Below, in pieces: positions 1 to 6,788 of a stretch of 10,301 bases of DNA. The stretch lies in assembly GCA_027023145.1 (NCBI GenBank), contig JALVWV010000186.1:1-10301 (forward strand), written 5' to 3'. A program made the position numbers and the translations under genes. This DNA is from Campylobacteraceae bacterium. GTDB lineage: Bacteria > Campylobacterota > Campylobacteria > Campylobacterales > Sulfurovaceae. The stretch's first letter is position 1, and the number at the start of each line of letters is the position of its first letter. The notes below the pieces were generated by a model that worked only from the letters and a program-made list of their open reading frames with translations, had not been told where the DNA came from and did not search any database.

Positions 1-992
1 ACGATCACCCCTTGATGGAGAAGGGTATCAGCAATCTGCGTCGCATCGTACGGATCATCAAACAAATACGTGATAAAGTTGGTATAGCTCTCGATGTAGC
101 GTAGACCCTGCTCTTTGGCAAAAGCCTTATACCGTCCGATCTGTTTCTGATGCAAGGCAATGGATTCTGAAACAAAATGAGTATCCTGGCTGGCTGCAAT
201 TGCTGCTGCTAGCGAGAGGCTGGAGATATTGAATGGCGGGCGCATTTTATAGAGTGCCCGGATGATTTCGGGGTGTGCGATACCATACCCGACCCGCATT
301 CCTCCCAATCCGTAGGCTTTGGAAAATGTCCCAAGATAGATGATGTTGGGATAGGACAATAAATCTTTGGGCTCGAGTTGATATGCCGGATCTTTGGCCG
401 CTGCATACTCCATGTAGGCTCCGTCGATAACCACCAGTGTCTCGGGATCCGCCGCTTCGATTATTTGGACTACTTCGTCGCGCCTGATCGCATCACCGGT
501 TGGGTTGTTGGGTGTACATATATAAACGACATCTGGGGTGTGCTCCGCCATCATTGGCAAAAACTCCTCCACCCGGTGTTCATAGCTGGGTGTACGCAGG
601 ATCTCTGCTCCCACTTGTCGAGCATAGATCTCATACATGGCAAAGGTTACCTGGCTCATGAGCACTTTGCTGGTAGCATTCAGCTTCGCCCGGCTGATAA
701 ACTCCAATACCTGATCGCTCCCTGCACCAACAATGATTGTTTCTTCGGGAACGTCAAAACGCTCAGAGAGGAGTGCCTTGAGCTCAAACATACTGTCATC
801 CGGGTAGAGATGTGCCTTGTCGGCATGATCCCGGATAACCTGCGCTACGACCGGGCTGGTGCCGATGGGGTTTTCATTGGAAGCGAGCTTGACCACATCT
901 TCCGGCGCTATCCCAAACTCACGTACTACCAGTTCGATCGGTTTGCCAGCTTCGTAGGTTTTGATACTATCCAGTTCTGCATTAAATTTCAC
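1..992 (-). CDS. hisC: Histidinol-phosphate aminotransferase, 3' end cut by window edge
   Basis: PLP-dependent class I/II aminotransferase. It converts imidazole acetol phosphate plus glutamate to L-histidinol phosphate in cytoplasmic histidine synthesis. 330 codons are visible and open throughout; the family runs to about 365, so roughly 35 C-terminal residues lie beyond base 1. Seen: SNENP at 38-42, GAGSD at 89-93 (phosphate/PLP binding), NNPTG at 162-166, D190 and Y193 (cofactor ring contacts), and GTFSKAYGLGG at 221-231 with the Schiff-base lysine K225 followed by R233. The start is GTG, preceded by GAGGAG with a 5-base spacer; an ATG two bases upstream runs straight into TGA. It lies 142 bases downstream of pheA. 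HisC of some bacteria (for example B. subtilis) also transaminates phenylpyruvate and prephenate, so a dual role beside pheA is plausible but inferred. The hisC name is the best match; a broader aromatic aminotransferase is the alternative. Confidence 0.93.
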   Translation of the reverse strand, partial: MKFNAELDSIKTYEAGKPIELVVREFGIAPEDVVKLASNENPIGTSPVVAQVIRDHADKAHLYPDDSMFELKALLSERFDVPEETIIVGAGSDQVLEFISRAKLNATSKVLMSQVTFAMYEIYARQVGAEILRTPSYEHRVEEFLPMMAEHTPDVVYICTPNNPTGDAIRRDEVVQIIEAADPETLVVIDGAYMEYAAAKDPAYQLEPKDLLSYPNIIYLGTFSKAYGLGGMRVGYGIAHPEIIRALYKMRPPFNISSLSLAAAIAASQDTHFVSESIALHQKQIGRYKAFAKEQGLRYIESYTNFITYLFDDPYDATQIADTLLHQGVI

Positions 993-1006
993 ATTAGCTC
1001 CTCATT
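988..1006 (-). promoter_or_regulatory. hisC ribosome binding site and overlapping start signals
   Basis: Read on the minus strand this stretch holds GAGGAG, then CTAAT, then GTG, the hisC start at 992. An ATG at 994-992 overlaps the GTG but is followed directly by TGA, so it cannot start hisC. A second ATG just upstream encodes only three codons and ends in TAA, whose last A is shared with the ATG at 994. The ribosome binding site therefore decides for the GTG start. Whether the mini-ORF is ever translated cannot be told from sequence. Confidence 0.7.
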
Positions 1007-1063
1007 GTGTCGAGTGGCGGCGACATATTTGGTGTGCAATTTCACACACGGATGCTGCCAAAA

Positions 1064-1110
1064 GGGGCTGGGACTTCAGTCCCACTCAACGCGACTGAAG
1101 TCGCGTCCCC
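1064..1110. repeat. Paired palindromes, REP/BIME-like, between pheA and hisC
   Basis: Two near-perfect palindromes lie 4 bases apart. The first (1069-1084) has a 7-bp stem with a 2-base loop: TGGGACT, TC, AGTCCCA. The second (1089-1106) has an 8-bp stem with a 2-base loop: ACGCGACT, GA, AGTCGCGT. Their cores are reverse complements (GACTTCAGTC and GACTGAAGTC), so they can also pair with each other in one 10-bp stem with an 11-base loop. GGGG at 1064-1067 and CCCC at 1107-1110 can close the whole unit as a three-way junction. Two inverted units with short loops in an intergenic gap is the usual design of REP/BIME elements, but copy number elsewhere in the genome cannot be seen here. The rest of the 142-base gap shows only a weak 5-bp GTGTG/CACAC stem at 1032-1047 and no clear promoter. 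Confidence 0.75.
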
Positions 1111-1134
1111 AACAAAATGCCTTATTCCTAATTT

Positions 1135-2202
1135 TCAAACGTCGTCCGCCTCTTTGACGTATGAACCGAGAAACTTGATCGCTCCGGCATGTTTGTCGAA
1201 AATTCGCTTGATGGAAGCATCATCTTTGTGACCGTCAAATTCGATGAAAAAGATTGAAACTCCCTCGACAATGTGGGATTTAATTTTGGTCAGGTCGATC
1301 GATTCTTCTCTGAAATCGAGCAAAAAATCCACAAGAGCACCGGGGCGATTGGGGAGGCGGACGAGAATGGTTGTTTTGTCGTTGCCACTGGGGGCATTTT
1401 CGAAATCACTGATGACGAAAAAGCGTGTCCGGTTGTCCCCTTTGTCTTCGATGTTACTGTAACGGATCGGCAGACGGTACATCCTGGCTGCGACTTCGGC
1501 GCATATGGCTGCCGACTCGGGATCTCCAATGGCAAGCTGAGCGGCTTTGGCTGTCGACTCGACCGGGATCTGTTCTACTTCATCGAGTCCGAAATCTTCG
1601 AGGAAATGTTTGCACTGCCCAAATGCGATGTCTTTGGAATAGATCCGTTTGATGGTGCGAGTATCTTCTGCCTCAGTTGCAAAAACATGGTGAATGTCGA
1701 TCATTACTTCGGCGATGATCTTCAGATTGTAATCGCTCAGGCACGAGATGGTATCGCTGACGATCCCGTTGAAGCTGTTTTCAATCGGCACGACACCAAA
1801 CCGTGCCTGACCTCGTGAAACCTCTCGAAAGACTCCCCTGATACTTCCAATAGGCAAATAGTGACTCAATGCTCCAAATTTGGTCTCCGCTGCTTGGTGG
1901 GTGAAGCTGGCTTCGGGGCCGAGAAATGCGATCTGCTCCGGAAGCTCAAAATTTCGAGCTACGGCAAACAGCTCAAGAAACAATGCTTCGATTGCTTGAT
2001 CGCTCAGCACTCCCTGGCTCTCTCGGTTGAGACGTTTGAGACGCATGAGAATCTCCTGCTCCCGCTCCGGACGATAGATTGGGGCACCGGTGCGATTCTT
2101 GATGTGACCCACTTCGTTGACGTAACGCATTCGCTGATTGTAAAGTTCAATCAGCTGATTATCGATCGCATCGATGGAGTGGCGTAAATCCTCAAGTGTC
2201 AT
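1135..2202 (-). CDS. pheA: Bifunctional chorismate mutase / prephenate dehydratase (P-protein)
   Basis: Converts chorismate to prephenate and then to phenylpyruvate, the committed branch to phenylalanine, in the cytoplasm. Of 355 residues, about 1-85 are an AroQ-type chorismate mutase with R7, R24, K35, R47 and E48 in the places of the E. coli active-site residues. About 88-268 are prephenate dehydratase with IENSFNG at 140-146, STAKAA at 216-221 and the NRTRF block, T259-R260-F261, carrying the catalytic threonine. About 275-350 are an ACT domain. In the ACT domain GALV (288-291) is kept, but the ESRP phenylalanine-binding motif is replaced by KSHI (308-311). The second of two tandem ATGs is chosen because AAGGA at 2210-2214 lies 7 bases before it; the first (2205) is the alternative. 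The start overlaps the lysA end by 11 bases, implying coupled translation. hisC follows. Confidence 0.96.
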   Translation of the reverse strand: MTLEDLRHSIDAIDNQLIELYNQRMRYVNEVGHIKNRTGAPIYRPEREQEILMRLKRLNRESQGVLSDQAIEALFLELFAVARNFELPEQIAFLGPEASFTHQAAETKFGALSHYLPIGSIRGVFREVSRGQARFGVVPIENSFNGIVSDTISCLSDYNLKIIAEVMIDIHHVFATEAEDTRTIKRIYSKDIAFGQCKHFLEDFGLDEVEQIPVESTAKAAQLAIGDPESAAICAEVAARMYRLPIRYSNIEDKGDNRTRFFVISDFENAPSGNDKTTILVRLPNRPGALVDFLLDFREESIDLTKIKSHIVEGVSIFFIEFDGHKDDASIKRIFDKHAGAIKFLGSYVKEADDV

Positions 2203-3433
2203 CATCGTATCCTTCCGCTGGTGTGTTGAGATACCCTTTTTCAAGCCGGATCTGATCTTCGAAATTTTCCCGATCTCGGATCAGACGTGCAGTGCCCCCC
2301 TCGAGTGCGATTTCGGCGGCACGCCCTCGGGTGTTATAATTGCTTGCCATTGTAAAGCCATACGCTCCAGCGCTGTGAATGGCAATCAAATCGTTGTGTT
2401 CTGTGGGCGGCATCGGCACTTTTTTCCCAAACCAGTCACCGCTTTCACAAATGGGACCGACGATATCGGCTTCGGTAGCCTTTTCTTGGTTTTGTCCAAG
2501 ATATTCGATCCGGTGGTAGGCTTGATAAAGGGTTGGACGCATGAGATCGTTCATCGCCGCATCCACAATGACGAACCGTTTACCCCCGTTCTCCTTCTCG
2601 TACAGGACCTGGGTCAACAAAACGCCAGCATTGGCCACCATCGAGCGCCCCGGCTCACACATGATCGTCAAATCCATCCCTCGGATCGCTTCAGTAATCA
2701 TGTCAGCATACGCATGGACATCAATGGGGGTTTCATCACGATACACCACTCCCAATCCGCCTCCGACATCGAAGAATTTGATGTCAACATCGATCGCGTG
2801 GAGCGAACGTACCAAATCGGCGACAATCTGAGTCGCTTCCCGGAGAGGTGCCAGATCGGTCAATTGTGAGCCGATATGAAAATGGATTCCAATCGGATCG
2901 AGATGTTCGGAATTTTTGGCGTAAATATACATCCGCTTGGCGGCATCGATTTCGACACCAAACTTGTTCTCGTGCAGCCCGGTGGAGATATAGGGGTGGG
3001 TCTGTGCATCGACGTTGGGATTGACCCGGATCGAGATGCGTGCTTGCTTGCCAAGGCGTTTGGCGATCATCTCGACCCGCTTCATCTCTGCTTCACTCTC
3101 AAGGTTAATCAGCAGTATCCCCTCACGCAATGCTATCTCGATCTCATCGTCCCGCTTTCCGACCCCCGAAAAGATGATTTTGTACCGATCAACACCAGCA
3201 GTAAGTGCCCGCTGAACCTCCCCGATACTTACACAGTCCGCTCCAGCACCCTGCCGGGCAAAATGGGCAACAACCGAGAGGTTTGAATTGGCTTTGACGG
3301 CATAGGAGATGAGGGACTTGTGTCCAGAAAATGCCTCTTTGAGCCGGCGGTAATTTGCCGCCATGGCATCGAAATCGTAAACATAGAGAGGGGTGCCGTA
3401 GTGTTCGGCGAGTGTCTGGTAATCAGCCTGCAT
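2192..3433 (-). CDS. lysA: Diaminopimelate decarboxylase
   Basis: PLP enzyme that decarboxylates meso-diaminopimelate to L-lysine, the last step of lysine synthesis; its substrate is also a peptidoglycan precursor. It is a 413-residue fold-type III (alanine-racemase-like) decarboxylase of normal length. An N-terminal barrel carries the Schiff-base lysine K47 in YAVKANSN (44-51), HFHIGSQ at 184-190, the phosphate-binding GGG loop at 222-228 and EPGRSMVANAG at 260-270. A C-terminal beta domain carries CESGD at 329-333, the catalytic cysteine/glutamate contributed across the dimer interface. The ATG has only a weak GGA upstream. The gene starts 41 bases after pth ends, with no hairpin or convincing promoter in that gap, and its stop lies inside the start of pheA. 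I recall that in Campylobacter a membrane permease gene separates pth from lysA and a HAD-family hydrolase gene separates lysA from pheA; neither is present here. Confidence 0.97.
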   Translation of the reverse strand: MQADYQTLAEHYGTPLYVYDFDAMAANYRRLKEAFSGHKSLISYAVKANSNLSVVAHFARQGAGADCVSIGEVQRALTAGVDRYKIIFSGVGKRDDEIEIALREGILLINLESEAEMKRVEMIAKRLGKQARISIRVNPNVDAQTHPYISTGLHENKFGVEIDAAKRMYIYAKNSEHLDPIGIHFHIGSQLTDLAPLREATQIVADLVRSLHAIDVDIKFFDVGGGLGVVYRDETPIDVHAYADMITEAIRGMDLTIMCEPGRSMVANAGVLLTQVLYEKENGGKRFVIVDAAMNDLMRPTLYQAYHRIEYLGQNQEKATEADIVGPICESGDWFGKKVPMPPTEHNDLIAIHSAGAYGFTMASNYNTRGRAAEIALEGGTARLIRDRENFEDQIRLEKGYLNTPAEGYDDDT

Positions 3434-3474
3434 GTGTCTGTCCGTATAAAAAAGTGATTGATTTTAGCGAAAAT

Positions 3475-4053
3475 TTAATTAGACGGGGGAAGCAGATCGA
3501 TCCCTTTGCGGGAAAAGCGGGTGCGAACATCATCGAGTTCACGTTTGTTCAGTGTCAGTGCAGCCTCGGATACATGAGAGGTAATCTCCTCAAGATGAGG
3601 AGTTTCTTCGGCTGAAAAATCGTGCAAAACATAATCGGCTACCTGACTTTTGTGCTCCGGTTTACCGACACCGATCCGGATGCGGTAGTAGTCGCGTCCG
3701 ATCATTTCATCGATTGAACGCAAGCCGTTGTGGCCACCATGACCGCCCCCCTGTTTGAATCGGACTGCCCCGAAGGGGAGATCGATATCATCGTGAATAA
3801 CGACAATATCTTCTGGGTCAATTTTGAAAAAATTTTTGACGATTTGGACACTTTTGCCCGAGAGGTTCATGTAGGTCGTTGGTTTAAGAAAAAAGAGATT
3901 GCCATGGCGATAGAGTTCGCCCTGAAATGAAGATTTGGAGATATCTCGAGCTCCGAGATCGGAAACAAGATGGTCGATGACCCTCCAGCCAATGTTGTGG
4001 CGGTGCATCGCGTACGCCGATCCTGGGTTGCCCAAGCCGACGTATAGGGTCAT
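3475..4053 (-). CDS. pth: Peptidyl-tRNA hydrolase
   Basis: Cleaves the ester bond of peptidyl-tRNAs that drop off stalled or aborting ribosomes, recycling tRNA in the cytoplasm; it is essential in most bacteria. The 192-residue length matches the family. Active-site residues can be placed by comparison with E. coli Pth: N9 and H19 in the N-terminal GLGNPG...HRHNIG region, N63 in KPTTYMNLSG (57-66), D88 in VIHDDIDLPFG (85-95), and N109 in GGGHGGHNGL (102-111). The ATG follows the TAA of rplY with no base between them and has no strong Shine-Dalgarno sequence, so translation is probably coupled to rplY. The rplY-pth pair is widely conserved in bacteria, which supports both calls. Confidence 0.97.
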   Translation of the reverse strand: MTLYVGLGNPGSAYAMHRHNIGWRVIDHLVSDLGARDISKSSFQGELYRHGNLFFLKPTTYMNLSGKSVQIVKNFFKIDPEDIVVIHDDIDLPFGAVRFKQGGGHGGHNGLRSIDEMIGRDYYRIRIGVGKPEHKSQVADYVLHDFSAEETPHLEEITSHVSEAALTLNKRELDDVRTRFSRKGIDLLPPSN

Positions 4054-4590
4054 TTAGCGGGCTTTAATCACACCACAAACAGAGACGTGAGGGCGATCCA
4101 TCATGCGACACCCTTCAGGTACATCAATATCTCGCACCAGAATCGATTCATCCCGATCGAGGTCACTGACATCGAGGGTAAAGTTGTGGGGAACATTTTC
4201 AATCGCCCCACGTACTTTGAGGCGACGCTTGGTGATAACGAGAACCCCTTTATTCTTGAGTCCTTTGGGGACACCGACGGTACGAACGGGTACGAGGTAA
4301 TCGGTCACCTGACCAGGAACCGCAATGCGCAGATCGACGTGAGTGATGTCTCCGTTGACCGGGTGGAGTTGGTACTCCTGGATCACAACATTCAATTCTT
4401 TATCGCCTACTTTGACAGGAAATGCCAACGTCTCCTTGGCGCGTACGGTTCTGATAAATTCACCCCGCTTAAAGGCTGCATGGATATTCTCCACACCTTT
4501 AGCATAGATGTTGGCGATCAGATAACCATCTCGTTTGAGCTGCTTGGCGTTGCTCTTACCGATACTCTCTCTAATGATGCCTTCTAGCAT
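4054..4590 (-). CDS. rplY: 50S ribosomal protein L25, CTC/TL5 type
   Basis: Binds 5S rRNA in the large ribosomal subunit. At 178 residues it is the long CTC/TL5 form: an L25 5S-binding domain (about 1-90) plus a C-terminal TL5 beta domain (about 95-178), unlike the 94-residue E. coli L25. Seen: IYAKG near residue 28, the conserved HPVNGDITHVDL stretch near 76-87, and a C-terminal domain with DVSDLDRDESILVRDI near 139-154. The start is well supported by AAAGGA 5 bases upstream, and a TATAAT -10 element lies 29 bases before the ATG. The gene is likely the first of an rplY-pth-lysA-pheA transcription unit, either alone or in addition to readthrough from pilT. Members of this family are stress-induced in some Gram-positive bacteria (general stress protein Ctc); nothing here shows that directly. 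Confidence 0.96.
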   Translation of the reverse strand: MLEGIIRESIGKSNAKQLKRDGYLIANIYAKGVENIHAAFKRGEFIRTVRAKETLAFPVKVGDKELNVVIQEYQLHPVNGDITHVDLRIAVPGQVTDYLVPVRTVGVPKGLKNKGVLVITKRRLKVRGAIENVPHNFTLDVSDLDRDESILVRDIDVPEGCRMMDRPHVSVCGVIKAR

Positions 4591-4595
4591 GTCTA

Positions 4596-4626
4596 TCCTT
4601 TGTTGAAATTGGGACGGGATTATACC
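4596..4626 (-). promoter_or_regulatory. Extended -10 promoter and RBS upstream of rplY
   Basis: Minus strand: TGG immediately followed by TATAAT (the hexamer at 4619-4624), a perfect extended -10 in the 56-base gap after pilT. No TTGACA-like -35 is seen at the expected place (GTCTCC at 4642-4647), which is common for sigma-70 promoters of Campylobacterota. Transcription would start near 4612, giving a leader of about 20 bases with AAAGGA at 4596-4601. There is no terminator hairpin after pilT, so readthrough is also possible. Confidence 0.65.
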
Positions 4627-4646
4627 ATCTCCAGACTGAGAGGAGA

Positions 4647-5789
4647 CTAATCGTCCTCTTCCATTAAATCAAATGCCTCAAGTTTTGTAATATCTCTCAT
4701 GTGGTTCAGATCGGCATTACCACGACCGACCCCCTGGAATTTCAGGCTGAGATCGGAAGGATTCGTCGCGTATTCTAATGCTGTCTCTTCAGTAATCTTC
4801 CCTTGGTCAATTAAATCCAGTAGATGCTGATCAAAGGTCAGAGAGCCATAAGTATCCCTTCCCTCTTCGATGACGCTCAGTATCTCATTGCTTCGCCCAC
4901 TGGTAATCATTTCCACCATCCGTGCGGTTCGCACCAACACTTCGACCACCGCTGTGCGCCCCCCTGAAATCGTCGGAGCCAGTCGCTGAGAAATGACACC
5001 CGTCAGTACCGAAGCAAGCACTTCACGTATATTGTTCTGTTTCTCTTTGGGGAACATACCGATAATTCGATTGATTGTCTCTTTGGCATCAAGAGTATGA
5101 AGGGTGGAGAAGACCAAGTGCCCTGTGTTGGCCGCGTGCAACACCAAGTCAGCCGTCTCGAGATCCCGGATCTCTCCGACGAGGATGATATCAGGATCTT
5201 CACGCAGAGCTGCACGCAGGGCATCACTGAATGAGTGCGTGTCCTCACCGATTGCCCGCTGATTGATCAATGCTTTGTTGTCACGATGGATAAATTCAAT
5301 GGGATCCTCGAGGGTGATGATGTGCTTAGGGCTGGTTTCGTTGATCCGATTGGTCAGGGCGGCTAATGTCGTAGATTTGCCACTCCCGGTCACTCCGGTG
5401 ACCAGTACCAAACCCCTGGGTGCTTCTGCAAAGGATCCAACTACTTCTGGCAATCCCAGTTTTTCCAATGTCGGAATTTCCATCGATATCGTTCTAAAAA
5501 CAGCACTCAGTCCATCCATTTGAAAAAAGACATTGACACGAAATCGATTTGCACTGTCCAACAGATAACTAAAATCAATGGAGCGTTCTTGTTGGAGTTT
5601 CTGGTACTGTGCTTCTGTCATAATTTCACGTGCCAGCTTATCAAGCTGCTCGGGCAAGAGAATATCGTCTCCTAGCTTTTTCAAGACGCCATGAATGCGA
5701 ACACGGACATGGGAGCCGGACTTCAAATGAAGATCACTTCCGTTGTGAGCAAGAAGAGTATTCAGGTAGAGTTTGAGACGCTTTTCCAT
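4647..5789 (-). CDS. pilT: PilT/PilU-type pilus retraction ATPase
   Basis: Hexameric secretion-superfamily ATPase of the type IV pilus retraction class, acting at the inner membrane in the cytoplasm. Of 380 residues, about 1-100 are the N-terminal PAS-like domain (SDLHLKSG at 18-25). The ATPase core has Walker A GVTGSGKST at 132-140, the Asp box TLEDPIEFIH at 159-168, Walker B around 200-209 (IILVGEIRD) and the His box NTGHLVFSTLHT at 221-232. The signature AIRNLIRE of true PilT is not kept: TARMVEMITSGR lies there (288-299), and QRLAP follows the preceding helix. The length is near that of PilU (382 in Pseudomonas) rather than PilT (344), so a PilT2/PilU paralogue is possible. No signal peptide or membrane segment is seen. 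The gene starts 3 bases after tal ends, with GGAG 6 bases upstream. No other pilus gene is in the window, so its partner machine is unknown. Confidence 0.85.
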   Translation of the reverse strand: MEKRLKLYLNTLLAHNGSDLHLKSGSHVRVRIHGVLKKLGDDILLPEQLDKLAREIMTEAQYQKLQQERSIDFSYLLDSANRFRVNVFFQMDGLSAVFRTISMEIPTLEKLGLPEVVGSFAEAPRGLVLVTGVTGSGKSTTLAALTNRINETSPKHIITLEDPIEFIHRDNKALINQRAIGEDTHSFSDALRAALREDPDIILVGEIRDLETADLVLHAANTGHLVFSTLHTLDAKETINRIIGMFPKEKQNNIREVLASVLTGVISQRLAPTISGGRTAVVEVLVRTARMVEMITSGRSNEILSVIEEGRDTYGSLTFDQHLLDLIDQGKITEETALEYATNPSDLSLKFQGVGRGNADLNHMRDITKLEAFDLMEEDD

Positions 5790-5792
5790 CGG

Positions 5793-6788
5793 CTACTCCA
5801 GCCCTGAAAGCATTTGAGAAAAGGCATCCTCAAATGCCGTCAACCCTTCGATTAGCAATTGGCTGTAAACAGAATCCATATCGATCCCTGCTTCGGCTAA
5901 TTGCACAAAAAATGCATCAATCTCATCCAAACTGGGGAGTGTAGAGTCACTTGGTAGAGTATTGGCTAATGCTGCTTCGATGGTCACCAGTGGCGCAGTG
6001 TTGATTGCATGAGGAGCGCAGAGAGACTGGAGGTAGTAGTCGACGGGGAGATTGTCCCCTTTGACTCCCGTGCTGGCAAACAGAGTCTGGATACTCGGTG
6101 TGCGATTTTGCTCGATTATATAGTAGATATGCGCCGCGTTCATGATACCGGTTTGCGCTACAGGGAGACCTTTTGTTTCCAGTGTTGCATCAAGCATCCG
6201 ATCGAAGCGACTGACAAAAACGGAAATCACCGCTTCAACCCGCTCACCGCCCGTGTTTTCAAATTCATCAATACCTATCTTCATCACTTTTAGGCATTGT
6301 TTCGCTTGCTCCGGTGAAAACACCAATGTGGCATTGACACTGATGCCGTCACTGAGGAGTGCTTGCATCACGGGATACCCGGCTTCGGTTGCCGGGATTT
6401 TGATCATCACATTGGGTTCACCGATGGCTTTGAACAATCGCCGGGCTTCGGCCAGTGTCGCATCGGTATCATCCGAGAGAAAAGGATCGACTTCGATGCT
6501 GATGTATCCTTCACTTCCCCGATCATACGCACCACGCAATTCTTTGGCCGCTGTGCGGATGTCTTCGATTGCCAATGCTTCATATTTCGTCTTGGGGTCT
6601 GCATCCCCCAATACCGCCAAAGCCTCCTTGTATGCAGGAGATGTTGCTAAGGCATTGGCAAAAATCGACGGGTTGCTGGTCGCCCCGTTGACTACTCCCC
6701 GATTCAACAAAGCTGGAAAATCGTGCTTCAAAAAATCCCGCTCGATAAAATCCAACCACAATGAATACCCGATACTATTGGTCTTCAT
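5793..6788 (-). CDS. tal: Transaldolase
   Basis: Moves a dihydroxyacetone unit between sugar phosphates in the non-oxidative pentose phosphate pathway, linking fructose-6-P and erythrose-4-P with sedoheptulose-7-P and glyceraldehyde-3-P; cytoplasmic. The 331-residue class I aldolase barrel shows LWLDF at 10-14 (catalytic D13), NGATSNPSIF at 34-43, E99 in ISIEVDP, and the Schiff-base lysine K130 in VMIKIPATEAG (127-137). The sequence looks like the longer transaldolase subfamily found in cyanobacteria, actinobacteria and Campylobacterota rather than E. coli TalB. The ATG at 6788 is chosen because GGGAG lies 7 bases before it; ATGs at 6794 and 6827 are open but badly placed relative to that site. 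The start overlaps the aat end by 14 bases, and pilT starts 3 bases after its stop, so aat-tal-pilT are probably co-transcribed. Confidence 0.95.
   Translation of the reverse strand: MKTNSIGYSLWLDFIERDFLKHDFPALLNRGVVNGATSNPSIFANALATSPAYKEALAVLGDADPKTKYEALAIEDIRTAAKELRGAYDRGSEGYISIEVDPFLSDDTDATLAEARRLFKAIGEPNVMIKIPATEAGYPVMQALLSDGISVNATLVFSPEQAKQCLKVMKIGIDEFENTGGERVEAVISVFVSRFDRMLDATLETKGLPVAQTGIMNAAHIYYIIEQNRTPSIQTLFASTGVKGDNLPVDYYLQSLCAPHAINTAPLVTIEAALANTLPSDSTLPSLDEIDAFFVQLAEAGIDMDSVYSQLLIEGLTAFEDAFSQMLSGLE

Noticed and set aside
992..994. ATG at 994 as the hisC start
   Set aside because: The next codon is TGA; the frame of the protein begins with GTG at 992.
1037..1048. CAATTTCACACA, identical to part of the E. 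coli lac leader found in cloning vectors
   Set aside because: Only 12 bases match, the flanks do not continue as vector, and the stretch is in a natural gene context; a chance match.
1069..1106. Hairpins after pheA as a Rho-independent terminator
   Set aside because: Neither strand has a T-tract directly after a stem; on the minus strand only four T come after several C-rich bases.
378..1157. Long plus-strand reading frame of 259 codons
   Set aside because: It lies opposite hisC, which is open over its whole visible length and carries all aminotransferase motifs; the plus-strand product resembles no family and crosses the palindrome.
2203..2244. Upstream ATG at 2244 as pheA start
   Set aside because: It would add 14 residues lying within the lysA coding end, without a ribosome binding site; the conserved chorismate mutase sequence begins at the later ATG, which has AAGGA at good spacing.
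2174..2869. Plus-strand reading frame of 231 codons, and others like it opposite lysA, rplY, tal and clpA
   Set aside because: All are antisense to well-identified genes and show no family motif or good ribosome binding site; they follow from the codon pattern of the opposite strand.
3434..3474. Promoter for lysA in the 41-base gap after pth
   Set aside because: The only candidates (TAAAAT, TATACG) are poor -10 matches with no supporting upstream element, so no feature is called.
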